From the NCBI GenBank assembly GCA_947476925.1, contig CANJSF010000012.1:51212-115211 (forward strand): 64,000 bases of DNA. Reading direction: 5' to 3'. This stretch comes from Rhodospirillaceae bacterium. Lineage in GTDB: Bacteria > Pseudomonadota > Alphaproteobacteria > Rhodospirillales > Rhodospirillaceae. Position 1 is the stretch's first letter. Every line of letters begins with the position of its first letter. Positions 35,547-43,324 of this stretch are shown here, in pieces. The position numbers and the translations under genes were made by a program. Under the pieces are notes generated by a model, which ran no database searches, was not told the DNA's origin, and was given only the letters and a program-made list of their open reading frames with translations.

Positions 35547-36320
35547 TTAGAATGTTTCAGCCAACCGACCAAAGCCCGCGAGTTTGTCGGTAATACCAAT
35601 TGCGCGTAAGCCAGCCCAATAAGTCACTGTATTAACCGTCAACACGGGTTTGGAGAGGCGGCGTTCCATATCCGCCACGAGTCGCGCCATGGATGAGTTG
35701 GTGCCAACCTTTACAATGCAGTCCACGCCCGGAACATTAATTTCGTCCACCGCTGCATTCAGCAACTCTGGTGTCGCAGTGGCGATATCAAGCGGCGTGA
35801 GATGCTTTAGCCCCTTGATCGCCAGCACTTGATAGCCGGCTTCGGCAAAAAAGGCGGCGCAGGCTTCGTCGGCGGGCGGCATCCAGGGCGTTAGAATGCC
35901 AAGCTTGGCAGGTTTGCCCATGACCTCAAGCGCCTTGAGGATGGCCAACGACGGCAACATAACCGGAATTCCTCCGGCGACGGCCTCCATGTGCTTTCGC
36001 ATGGCGATGGCCGCCGTCATGCCGCCAACAAAGGAATCAACCGAGTGACCGTGGGTTATGATGTTGGGTTCAAGCGCGGCTAGCAAATCAATGGCGGCAT
36101 CCATGTCCACCGACTTGCCCAGAAACTTTTTATAAAGCTCAAGATCGTGAGCGGGGCGTTTGACCCGGCTCATGCGCGAGACGTGATTGGTCACGCCCGG
36201 GGGCTGCATCGAGGCCATTTCCGGCTCGACGATGGTATTCGTGGCCGGGACCAGAATGCCGATTTTAGCCCGGTATCCCAGCGCATCACGTTTGGCTGTC
36301 GAGTTTTTTGATTCGCTCAT
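35547..36320 (-). CDS. maleate isomerase / Asp-Glu racemase superfamily enzyme
   Basis: A 257-aa protein of the arylmalonate decarboxylase and maleate isomerase group. The opening KIGILVPATNTIVEPEM is diagnostic, as are the later KVGTNSSMARL and VNTVTYWAGLRAIG. Maleate isomerase turns maleate into fumarate in nicotinate-type pathways. The segment where the first catalytic cysteine of maleate isomerase is expected reads THGHSVDSFVGG, and the second site reads VKVGTN, so I cannot confirm either cysteine; the reaction may differ. The start at 36320 follows a strong GGAGGGGG. It is the first gene of the leftward run that reaches the ferredoxin. Confidence 0.8.
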   Translation of the reverse strand: MSESKNSTAKRDALGYRAKIGILVPATNTIVEPEMASMQPPGVTNHVSRMSRVKRPAHDLELYKKFLGKSVDMDAAIDLLAALEPNIITHGHSVDSFVGGMTAAIAMRKHMEAVAGGIPVMLPSLAILKALEVMGKPAKLGILTPWMPPADEACAAFFAEAGYQVLAIKGLKHLTPLDIATATPELLNAAVDEINVPGVDCIVKVGTNSSMARLVADMERRLSKPVLTVNTVTYWAGLRAIGITDKLAGFGRLAETF

Positions 36321-36452
36321 GCCCCCTCCCCTGTTCGATGGGACTAATCTATGTTGGCGACTTAGCAGCGCACCTTGATCCAGCGCAAGCCCGCCGTGCA
36401 AGGAAGTACGCACCGTGGCCAGCTTTTCGGTCCCAAAAACCAGGAGCAAGAC

Positions 36453-37112
36453 ATGACACGACGATCTTTTGTGCTGGCCGCTACCTTCGCATCTTTCTGG
36501 GTGCATCACGCAACTGCGGCACCTTTACCTGAGACCATGGCGCGCCTGATGGCAACAATGCCGGGAACTTATGACACAGCCGCTCAGATCAGCGCCGAGG
36601 CGTCGCAAGGCGTTCCTGAAGCCTCCCGCCACGCCCGACGCCACGTGATCTATGCCCGCATTGATGTCCCGCAAGTGGGGCAAAACGTGTTGTTCCGGCA
36701 AGAGCGTCAGGGCGGCCCCGACGGCGAGATTATCACGCGCGGGCTGGCCGTGTTTGAGGCCGATGACGGCGCCAACGGCATTCGCATGTGGTTGCGCAAC
36801 ATTCCCAATGCCGAACGCTTTACTGATTTGCATTTGAAAAATGAGCTGTGGCGCGACGTGACGATAGATCCTTCCTACGGTGGTAAATGCCCGTTCCATT
36901 GGCGCATGAAGAACGACACGTTGGTGGGAACGCTGCTGGGCGGTGGCTGCAAAATTACATCGAATGCTGGCAAGGCCATGTCGTTTGATGCGACGTGGAC
37001 GCTGACCGCTGAAAGCCTGTCTATTTTTGATAATACATACGGTGATATGGGGCAGCTGATGTCGGGTCGTGTCGATAAGGTGCCCAGTGTGTATTCAAGA
37101 CTTGCTCGATAA
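36453..37112 (+). CDS. exported CpcT/CpeT-like protein
   Basis: A 219-aa protein with a signal peptide that has an RR near its start (MTRRSFVLA, possibly Tat), cut near HATAAPL. The mature part matches the CpcT/CpeT chromophore lyase family in layout: MATMPGTYDT, RHVIYARIDVPQVG, VLFRQERQGG, then KCPFHWRMKNDTLVGTLLGGGCKI and a C-terminal YGDMGQLMSGR. In cyanobacteria CpcT attaches bilin to phycocyanin; many other bacteria carry homologues of unknown role. The ATG at 36453 has AGGAG 6-8 bases upstream. It is divergent from the maleate-isomerase-like gene. Confidence 0.75.
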   Translation: MTRRSFVLAATFASFWVHHATAAPLPETMARLMATMPGTYDTAAQISAEASQGVPEASRHARRHVIYARIDVPQVGQNVLFRQERQGGPDGEIITRGLAVFEADDGANGIRMWLRNIPNAERFTDLHLKNELWRDVTIDPSYGGKCPFHWRMKNDTLVGTLLGGGCKITSNAGKAMSFDATWTLTAESLSIFDNTYGDMGQLMSGRVDKVPSVYSRLAR

Positions 37113-37115
37113 GCG

Positions 37116-37739
37116 TCAGGACTTTTCGGCTGCAAACAAAGCCACGTCGTAAAGACCCGTTCCGTCACGCAGTGGCTTGGTGTCTTTCTGGTACGCATCA
37201 GAATACCAAAAGTCGGTGGCCGCTTGCAGCGAGGGAAACGCCGTGAGCACCACCCGCATGCGGTTCAGCCACTCACCTTCGACAACCTTGGCAGGCCCAC
37301 CCCGAACCAAATATTTTCCGCCGTACTGGGGAACAAGAGCTGCCACAGTCTTGGCATAGGCCGAGCCACGATCGGGCGCGCCCGCGAGTTGCGCGAGCAC
37401 CAGCATGTAAACAGCATCGTTTGCGGGTGGCGCCGGCGGGTCCGCCTCGCCATTGAAAATAGCAATGTCGTTGACCGACGTGCCAATCCGCTTGGGGCGA
37501 ATGTCTTTTTGGTAAGCGTCGGAAAACCAAAACCTCTCGGCCGCCGCCTGATCGGGCCACACCGAGACAACATTGCGTTGGCGCGCGAGCCACTGGCCTT
37601 CGAGAATTTTTACAGGAATTCCGCGGGCGAGATACCGGCCGCCAAATGACACTGCTGTTTGTGTGACTGTGGCGCGGTAGGCGGCAACACTGCCTTCGTA
37701 TTCAGTGACATGATTATTGGCGATCAGATAAGCAACCAT
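37116..37739 (-). CDS. tandem DUF1330 protein
   Basis: A 207-aa protein with two DUF1330 domains joined by a Pro/Ala linker (ADPPAPPANDA). The halves repeat the same phrases: GGRYLARG versus GGKYLVRG, ILEGQWLARQ versus VVEGEWLNRM, and WFSDAYQKD versus WYSDAYQKD. This is an internal duplication, probably giving a single-chain version of the usual dimer. It ends 3 bases from the convergent CpcT-like gene and follows the fasciclin gene by 26 bases. Confidence 0.85.
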   Translation of the reverse strand: MVAYLIANNHVTEYEGSVAAYRATVTQTAVSFGGRYLARGIPVKILEGQWLARQRNVVSVWPDQAAAERFWFSDAYQKDIRPKRIGTSVNDIAIFNGEADPPAPPANDAVYMLVLAQLAGAPDRGSAYAKTVAALVPQYGGKYLVRGGPAKVVEGEWLNRMRVVLTAFPSLQAATDFWYSDAYQKDTKPLRDGTGLYDVALFAAEKS

Positions 37740-37765
37740 GAGAACAAAAGCCTTTTGCGAATGCG

Positions 37766-38272
37766 TTACGGTTTTTCGTCGAATGACGGGATGAGCACGG
37801 TGTCGATGACATGAATCACGCCATTCGCCGCGACAAGATCTGCGCGAACGATAAGCGCTGGGCCGATTTTTTGTTGGGTCCGTGCGTCAAGCAGCAAGGC
37901 CTCGCCCGCCAAGGGGATAGCCTCGAGTCGTTTACCACTGAAATCGCGCGAAATGACAATGCCCGCCAAAACATGGTGGCGAAGCAGCTTGCTTAGTTTT
38001 TCTCGATTGTGGGGCGCCAGCAAATCGTCGAGTGCGGCTTTGGGCAGCTTAAAGAAGGCCTCATCGGTGGGCGCAAAGATGGTGTAGGGCCCCTCGCCCG
38101 ATAGCGCTGGGGTAAGTCCCGCTAAATCGATCGCCCGCAACAACTGTTTGAACGAGCCGCTATCACGCGCAACCTCGATCAACGTCCGTGCGGCCGCAGG
38201 ATGCGCAAACGACGCCAAAGCCAAAACAAAAGCCACAACAGCTGAAAAACGCGACACCAGTTTCATCATCAC
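37766..38272 (-). CDS. secreted fasciclin-domain protein
   Basis: A 168-aa protein with a Sec signal peptide (about residues 1-28, ending HPAAA) and one fasciclin (FAS1) domain. YTIFAPTDEAFFKLP is the H1 motif and LVAANGVIHVIDTVLIP the H2 motif. FAS1 proteins mediate adhesion or bind small ligands outside the cell. It is divergent from the MarR gene, and the palindrome at 38374-38385 lies between them, so MarR control of both is plausible. The tandem DUF1330 gene is probably in the same transcript. Confidence 0.88.
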   Translation of the reverse strand: MMMKLVSRFSAVVAFVLALASFAHPAAARTLIEVARDSGSFKQLLRAIDLAGLTPALSGEGPYTIFAPTDEAFFKLPKAALDDLLAPHNREKLSKLLRHHVLAGIVISRDFSGKRLEAIPLAGEALLLDARTQQKIGPALIVRADLVAANGVIHVIDTVLIPSFDEKP

Positions 38273-38373
38273 TCACAGAACAAGAAATTCGACGGTTTTA
38301 GCGTAGCATTGGGCCTGAAAAGTCAGAGCGGCATTTTTTTAACAATGCGCATTTGGACATTATCTTTTTTTAT

Positions 38374-38385
38374 ATGTATATACAT
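38374..38385. promoter_or_regulatory. candidate MarR operator, site 1
   Basis: The perfect 12-bp palindrome ATGTATATACAT lies 27 bases upstream of the MarR start. The 15-base stretch from 38375 (TGTATATACATTATT) recurs exactly after the MarR gene at 38864. It would cover the promoter region shared with the fasciclin gene. Binding by the neighbouring MarR protein is inferred. Confidence 0.5.
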
Positions 38386-38411
38386 TATTAAATGAGATAT
38401 GGACCCTAATC

Positions 38412-38855
38412 ATGGAACTCTCCGCCGTTGCAGAAGTGTGCCTGGCCCTTCGTGCCCGACGCTTGGCGCGCAAAGTCAGCCGCCTTTACGACTCCGCTTT
38501 CGCTTCATTGGGCCTAGATAGCAGTCAATTTAACATCCTCACCGTGATTGGGGCGGGAACACCAACGCCACTGATAGACGTTAGTTCAGTGTTAGACCTT
38601 GATCCGTCGACATTAAGTAGAACAATCAAGGTTCTGGAAGCTCGTGGATACATTTCCGTCAGCGGTGGACGTGGTCGATCCGGCTTAAGCTTGGCGCTGA
38701 CCGAGCGGGGCCAGGATGTGATGACCGAGGCAGTGGGCGCCTGGCAGCGGGTGCAGGCCAAAATCGCCTTATCTCTGGGTGAAGCCGAGGTCGGGCGGAT
38801 CATCGAGAGCTTTGACAGGCTGGAGCAGGCGACGATACAGAATGAACAGTTCTGA
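38412..38855 (+). CDS. MarR-family transcriptional regulator
   Basis: A 147-aa winged helix-turn-helix protein of normal MarR length. The recognition region is LDLDPSTLSRTIKVLEARGYI, and the wing is SGGRGRSGLSLALTERG. MarR proteins bind AT-rich palindromes as dimers and are released by phenolic or oxidising ligands. The same TGTATATACA palindrome lies on both sides of this gene, so autoregulation and control of the divergent fasciclin gene and the following CNB-TPR gene are likely, as inference. Confidence 0.9.
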   Translation: MELSAVAEVCLALRARRLARKVSRLYDSAFASLGLDSSQFNILTVIGAGTPTPLIDVSSVLDLDPSTLSRTIKVLEARGYISVSGGRGRSGLSLALTERGQDVMTEAVGAWQRVQAKIALSLGEAEVGRIIESFDRLEQATIQNEQF

Positions 38856-38863
38856 AATATAGC

Positions 38864-38873
38864 TGTATATACA
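38864..38873. promoter_or_regulatory. candidate MarR operator, site 2
   Basis: A second exact TGTATATACA palindrome lies 9 bases after the MarR stop and 150 bases before the CNB-TPR gene. With the following bases it forms a 15-base direct repeat of the site at 38375-38389. Confidence 0.45.
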
Positions 38874-39023
38874 TTATTTAAGATGGTGGATGGCTTGGCC
38901 GATTCCTCGCGCCGAGCCGCCATGACTTTTTCGGCCAGTTAAGAGCTTTTTAAGCGCGGCGCATTAACCATTTCTCCTCGGCTTTCATCCAACCGCAATT
39001 GCGGTGTTTTTTCGGATAGCTCG

Positions 39024-40982
39024 GTGAAAACAGTAACCAAAACATTCAAAGACGGCGAATTGATTTACTCGCGCGGCGAAGAATCCCGCTGGGCGTTTGA
39101 GTTACTCGATGGCTCGGTCGAGATTATCGGCACGGGCGAGAACGGACCAAGCGTTATGGCGCGCCTGAAGCCCGGCGAGCTGTTTGGCGAAATGGGTGTG
39201 CTTGATGCAAGCCCCCGCACCAACACTGCACGTGCCCGTGGCGCTGTGACCGTTAAAGCCATCGGCAAAGATGATTTCCTGAAGCGCGTGGAGTCCGACC
39301 CCGACACCGCCCTGAAGGTGATGACTAAGCTTGCCAAAAAAATGAAGTCGACTGAGGGCTCGCTGATTCCAGCCGAAGTCTGGCGCGAGGTCACGACGAA
39401 TCTGCCAGTCCCCTTAGATACCGGTGTTAACGTCACAGCGACACCGCGCCTTGGACGCCCTTTGCCCGCCAACCTGATTGGCGAGCGCAAATCTAATTTC
39501 TTCGAGCGTTTTCTCGATTCGATGGTCAAAGACACGCCGCGACCTATTGGCAAGAAAGCCAAATCTCCGACACCGGCCGACATTCAAATCATCGTCGCCC
39601 TGGTCAAGGACGATTACGAGAACATGCAGCGCAAGCTTTTGCTCGAAGCCCTTGATGGTATTCCGGGTGTGCGCGCCGTGGGCGTTGAGCGCGATTTCAC
39701 GCGCTTTGTGCCAGGCGTGGCCGAGCCCAATGCGCTGGCAAACGAAGACACCGCTAAACGCGCCAACCGCGAAGGCCGTACATGGCTGGCTGAGCGCAAT
39801 GCTGATTTGCTGATCTGGGGCATGATTGAGCCGACAGGTCGCAATGTTGAACTGCATTTTGTGACCGTGACATCGAGCCCCGGCGAACGCGCAGGGCGCT
39901 TCACGCCGATCAATACTCTTTTCCTGCCCATCGATTTTTATAACGACTGGGTACCATTGATTCGCGCCTGTGTTTTGGCCGCCATTGACCCGCGTAGCTT
40001 TTCGCAAGGGCGTATTATGCGTTCGGCCTTGCCAGCCCTTGGGAGTGCAGCCCGCGCGATGGGTGCTGATCCTTCAGCGGCAATGGAGCCGCACGAACGC
40101 GCTGCGATTATGTTTTGCTACGGCAACACTGCAGCCATGTGCGCGCAACTGGAAGGCGACCGGTCTTGGTACCAGACGGCCGTTGAAGCCTGGCGCGGTG
40201 CCGTGGCGCTGTATGGCAACGACAATAGCGCAGTGTTGGGGCAGCTGTATCAGCAGCTGGGCCTGGCGCTGCAAATCATCGCTGAGCGCACGAATGATAT
40301 AGAGCGCTTGGAAGAAGCCGCCGATGCGTATCGCCGCGCCCTGGTTCATATCTCGCGGCGCAAGCAGCCTGCAGATTGGGGCCTGATGAAGTACCGCCTG
40401 GGTTGCGTACTGTATAAAGTCGACATGGCCGTGGGCGATGACAATGCTCTACGTGAAGCCATCCATGCCTGTCAGTCGGCGCGCCAAGTTTTTAATCGGT
40501 ACACGCATCCGATTCGCTGGTCAGAAATTTCCAATACGCTTGCGCAAATTTTGCAAGTTTACGGCGACAATGCCCGCAGCGTGCCGGTGTTAGAGTATGC
40601 AGTGAAGTGCTGTGCGGCAGCGCTGCAAGTGCGCACACCTGACACATCCCCGCTGCAATGGGCGACCATTCAAAATACGTTGGGTTCAGCGTTCTTTTTG
40701 TTAGCCAAGCATACCGGTGAATGGGAATACATGCGCCAGTCGTCCGAGGCGTTTCGCTATGCGCTGGCTGTCTACAAAGATCAAAGCGCCGGCAAAATGG
40801 CGATTGTCACTGAGCGTAATTTGCAACGCGCTGAAAAACAGGTTCAGTCCATGGCCGAGCGCCAGGTGGTAGAACCGGTTTGGGCGCAAAGCTTCAACGT
40901 CGGTCAAACTGAAGACGATGCGATCATCTCGCCGTTCCTGGCCGAATCCGAAGATGACGACGGAATTTTCCGCGTCGCTTAA
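39024..40982 (+). CDS. cyclic-nucleotide-binding-domain protein with TPR-like C terminus
   Basis: A 652-aa cytoplasmic protein. Residues 1-115 form a cNMP-binding domain (FKDGELIYSRGEESRWAFEL, then GELFGEMGVLDASPRTNTARA, whose Arg should contact the phosphate). A basic linker is followed by an alpha/beta domain (about 178-340) with IQIIVALVKDDYENMQRK and NADLLIWGMIEP. Helical repeats of the TPR kind (about 370-600) follow, in units of about 45-50 residues (LYQQLGLALQIIAERTND, WGLMKYRLGCVLY, WATIQNTLGSAFFLLAKHTGE). The tail is acidic. It starts with GTG. There is no DNA-binding or catalytic domain that I recognise, so it may be a cAMP-responsive scaffold. Confidence 0.8.
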   Translation: MKTVTKTFKDGELIYSRGEESRWAFELLDGSVEIIGTGENGPSVMARLKPGELFGEMGVLDASPRTNTARARGAVTVKAIGKDDFLKRVESDPDTALKVMTKLAKKMKSTEGSLIPAEVWREVTTNLPVPLDTGVNVTATPRLGRPLPANLIGERKSNFFERFLDSMVKDTPRPIGKKAKSPTPADIQIIVALVKDDYENMQRKLLLEALDGIPGVRAVGVERDFTRFVPGVAEPNALANEDTAKRANREGRTWLAERNADLLIWGMIEPTGRNVELHFVTVTSSPGERAGRFTPINTLFLPIDFYNDWVPLIRACVLAAIDPRSFSQGRIMRSALPALGSAARAMGADPSAAMEPHERAAIMFCYGNTAAMCAQLEGDRSWYQTAVEAWRGAVALYGNDNSAVLGQLYQQLGLALQIIAERTNDIERLEEAADAYRRALVHISRRKQPADWGLMKYRLGCVLYKVDMAVGDDNALREAIHACQSARQVFNRYTHPIRWSEISNTLAQILQVYGDNARSVPVLEYAVKCCAAALQVRTPDTSPLQWATIQNTLGSAFFLLAKHTGEWEYMRQSSEAFRYALAVYKDQSAGKMAIVTERNLQRAEKQVQSMAERQVVEPVWAQSFNVGQTEDDAIISPFLAESEDDDGIFRVA

Positions 40983-41030
40983 GGGCTCTGCTCGATTGAC
41001 CATTCGTCCTGTCGCCGTCATCGTGGCGTT

Positions 41031-41666
41031 ATGCGGGTGCAGTCCTTATTCAGCATTAGCGGCGTAATTCTTGCCGGCGGCGCGGGCTCACGCCTAGGCC
41101 TCGGTCCCAAGGCTATGGTGCAGCTCGCGGGCAAACCGTTGATTGGCCACGTCATTGAAAGGTTACGGCCTCAAACCCCAAGCTTAGCAATCAACGTTCG
41201 TATGAGCGCCGATTGGACCAATGGGTTGGGATTAAACATAATCACCGACACTGTCGCAGATGCAGGCCCTCTAGCTGGGGTCGCTGCGGCATTGGATTGG
41301 GGGAAATTCCACAACGCGCATGCTGTGCTGACGTGCCCCGTCGACAGCCCGTTCATTCCGCCCGATCTGTGTGCACGGCTTGCAGCGGCATTGACTGACG
41401 AGGTCGACATTGCTGTAGCAACATCCATGGGGCAGCGGCACCATTTAGCCGCGCTGTGGCGCGTAAGCCTGATTGATCGATTAGCCAGCCATTTGAAACA
41501 TGGCGCAAGCCCCGTACGTCGATTTCAAGATCAATGTCGTGTCGGCACCGTGGAATGGATTACCAAATCTGTGGATCCGTTTTTTAACATCAACTCCGCC
41601 GACGACTTGACCATGGCCGCGCGTTTTTGCTCCAGTACAGGGTCAAACAGGAGCATCGCGTTATGA
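41031..41666 (+). CDS. mobA: molybdenum cofactor guanylyltransferase
   Basis: A 211-aa nucleotidyltransferase that attaches GMP to molybdopterin, or a close MobA-like protein. The nucleotide-binding opening is ISGVILAGGAGSRLGLGPKAMVQLAGKPLI; the loop usually reads GGxDK, so this version is altered. ITDTVADAGPLAGVAAAL and LTCPVDSPFIPPDL carry the metal-binding aspartate, and FFNINSADDL closes the protein. Mo hydroxylase subunits are encoded at 8.8-10.8 kb. Its end overlaps glpK by four bases (ATGA), an unusual pairing. Confidence 0.85.
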   Translation: MRVQSLFSISGVILAGGAGSRLGLGPKAMVQLAGKPLIGHVIERLRPQTPSLAINVRMSADWTNGLGLNIITDTVADAGPLAGVAAALDWGKFHNAHAVLTCPVDSPFIPPDLCARLAAALTDEVDIAVATSMGQRHHLAALWRVSLIDRLASHLKHGASPVRRFQDQCRVGTVEWITKSVDPFFNINSADDLTMAARFCSSTGSNRSIAL

Positions 41667-43162
41667 CATCTCGGCGCATATTAGCCATCGACCAGGGCAC
41701 AACATCAACCCGCGCTGTCATGTTTGATGACCGGGCACGAGCAATAGCCACGGCACAGGTTTCCTTGCGCCAAATTTACCCGCGCGACGGCTGGGTGGAA
41801 CACGACCCCGAAGAAATTTGGCAGGCGACCTTGAATGTGTGCCGCGATGTGATTGCGCAAACCGGCGGTATTGCGGGCGTGTCGGCCATTGGCATCACCA
41901 ATCAGCGCGAAACCAGTGTGATCTGGGAGCGGGCAACCGGCAAACCCATCGCTAACGCTATTGTCTGGCAAGATCGACGGGGCGCTGCGATGTGCGAGAC
42001 TTTGCGCGCTTCGGGCGAGGAGCCGCGCATTCAAGCCAAAACTGGATTGCTGGCTGATTCGTATTTCTCGGCGACAAAAATTGCGTGGCTACTTGCGAAT
42101 GTTCCCCAAGCGCGCGAGGCGGCAAGCAAGGGCGATCTGGCGTTCGGCACGATCGATACGTTTTTGCTGTGGCGGCTGACGGGCGGAAAAATTCACGCGA
42201 CCGACGCCACTAATGCCTCGCGCACCATGCTGTACAATATTCACGACAATACTTGGGACGCCGAACTGTTGAAAGTGTTCGACGTGCCGCGTGAGATATT
42301 GCCCGCGGTCAAAGACACGTCAGACGATTTTGGTGCCACATCACAAGAATTATTCGGCGCGAGCATTCCGATCAAAGCACTGATCGGCGATCAGCAGGCC
42401 GCGTTGGTCGGGCAGGCAGGCTTTCGGGAGGGCACCATCAAAAGCACCTACGGCACAGGCTGCTTTGTTTTGATCAACACTGGCACACAGGCGTTAAAGT
42501 CACGGCACAGATTACTGACGACGATTGCCTATCGGCTGAATGGGACAACGACCTATGCCTTAGAAGGCAGCGTGTTCAATGCAGGCACGGCAGTACAGTG
42601 GTTGCGTGATCAACTGAGATTATTTGGAGCGGCCGGCGACAGCGAGGCGCTCGCCAAAGCCGCAGGCGGAAACAGCCGGCCCTATTTCGTGCCTGCTTTT
42701 ACCGGTATGGGCGCACCTTACTGGGATGCCGATGCACGCGGTGCGATTTTTGGCCTGACACGCGACACGTCCGCCGCACAAATTGTACGTGCGGCGTTAG
42801 AAGGCGTGTGCCTGCAAACGCAAGACTTGCTGACAACGTTTCAAGCCGATGGCATGCCGGCAACCGGAACGCTGCGTGTGGATGGAGGAATGTCGGCCAA
42901 CGATTGGATGATGCAGTTTTTGGCCGATGTCTCGGGGCGGGTGGTCGAACGACCTGCGTACCGAGAAACGACGGTGATGGGTGCGGCGTTCCTGGCGGGC
43001 TTGGGGGCGGGTATTTTTAACTCGTTGGCCGCCGTCGAGTCGGCCTGGCAGCGCGATTTTCGTGCTGAGCCGCGCATGGCGGCGGCCGAGCGTCAGGCCA
43101 TTTTGGCCGGTTGGGCCGATGCCGTGCGCCGGACGCGCGGGCCAATCCCCGGGAATGCCTGA
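41663..43162 (+). CDS. glpK: glycerol kinase
   Basis: A 499-aa FGGY kinase that makes glycerol-3-phosphate from glycerol and ATP. The opening ILAIDQGTTSTRAVMFD, the glycerol-contact region GITNQRETSVIWERATG with IVWQDRR, and the second signature GMGAPYWDADARGAIFGLTR are standard for GlpK. The start at 41663 has AGGAG 9 bases upstream and overlaps the mobA stop. No glpF, glpD or regulator is adjacent. Confidence 0.95.
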   Translation: MTSRRILAIDQGTTSTRAVMFDDRARAIATAQVSLRQIYPRDGWVEHDPEEIWQATLNVCRDVIAQTGGIAGVSAIGITNQRETSVIWERATGKPIANAIVWQDRRGAAMCETLRASGEEPRIQAKTGLLADSYFSATKIAWLLANVPQAREAASKGDLAFGTIDTFLLWRLTGGKIHATDATNASRTMLYNIHDNTWDAELLKVFDVPREILPAVKDTSDDFGATSQELFGASIPIKALIGDQQAALVGQAGFREGTIKSTYGTGCFVLINTGTQALKSRHRLLTTIAYRLNGTTTYALEGSVFNAGTAVQWLRDQLRLFGAAGDSEALAKAAGGNSRPYFVPAFTGMGAPYWDADARGAIFGLTRDTSAAQIVRAALEGVCLQTQDLLTTFQADGMPATGTLRVDGGMSANDWMMQFLADVSGRVVERPAYRETTVMGAAFLAGLGAGIFNSLAAVESAWQRDFRAEPRMAAAERQAILAGWADAVRRTRGPIPGNA

Positions 43163-43255
43163 GAATCTTGATTTATTGCAGCTTTGCGCAACGATTATTC
43201 TGGGTCAATTTTATAAGAATCAGAAGGTGAATTAGCCGACACTCCGTTCCCGTGT

Positions 43256-43284
43256 TTGGTCGGCGCATCGATTTCGTGTAGAAT
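43256..43284 (+). promoter_or_regulatory. candidate sigma-70-type promoter of the cold-shock gene
   Basis: TTGGTC (43256-43261) and TAGAAT (43279-43284) are separated by 17 bases, 41 bases upstream of the cold-shock start. Called by eye only. Confidence 0.35.
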
Positions 43285-43324
43285 TTAGAGACGGGCAGCG
43301 CGTGGTCGAAGGTTTGTTGGTTCG

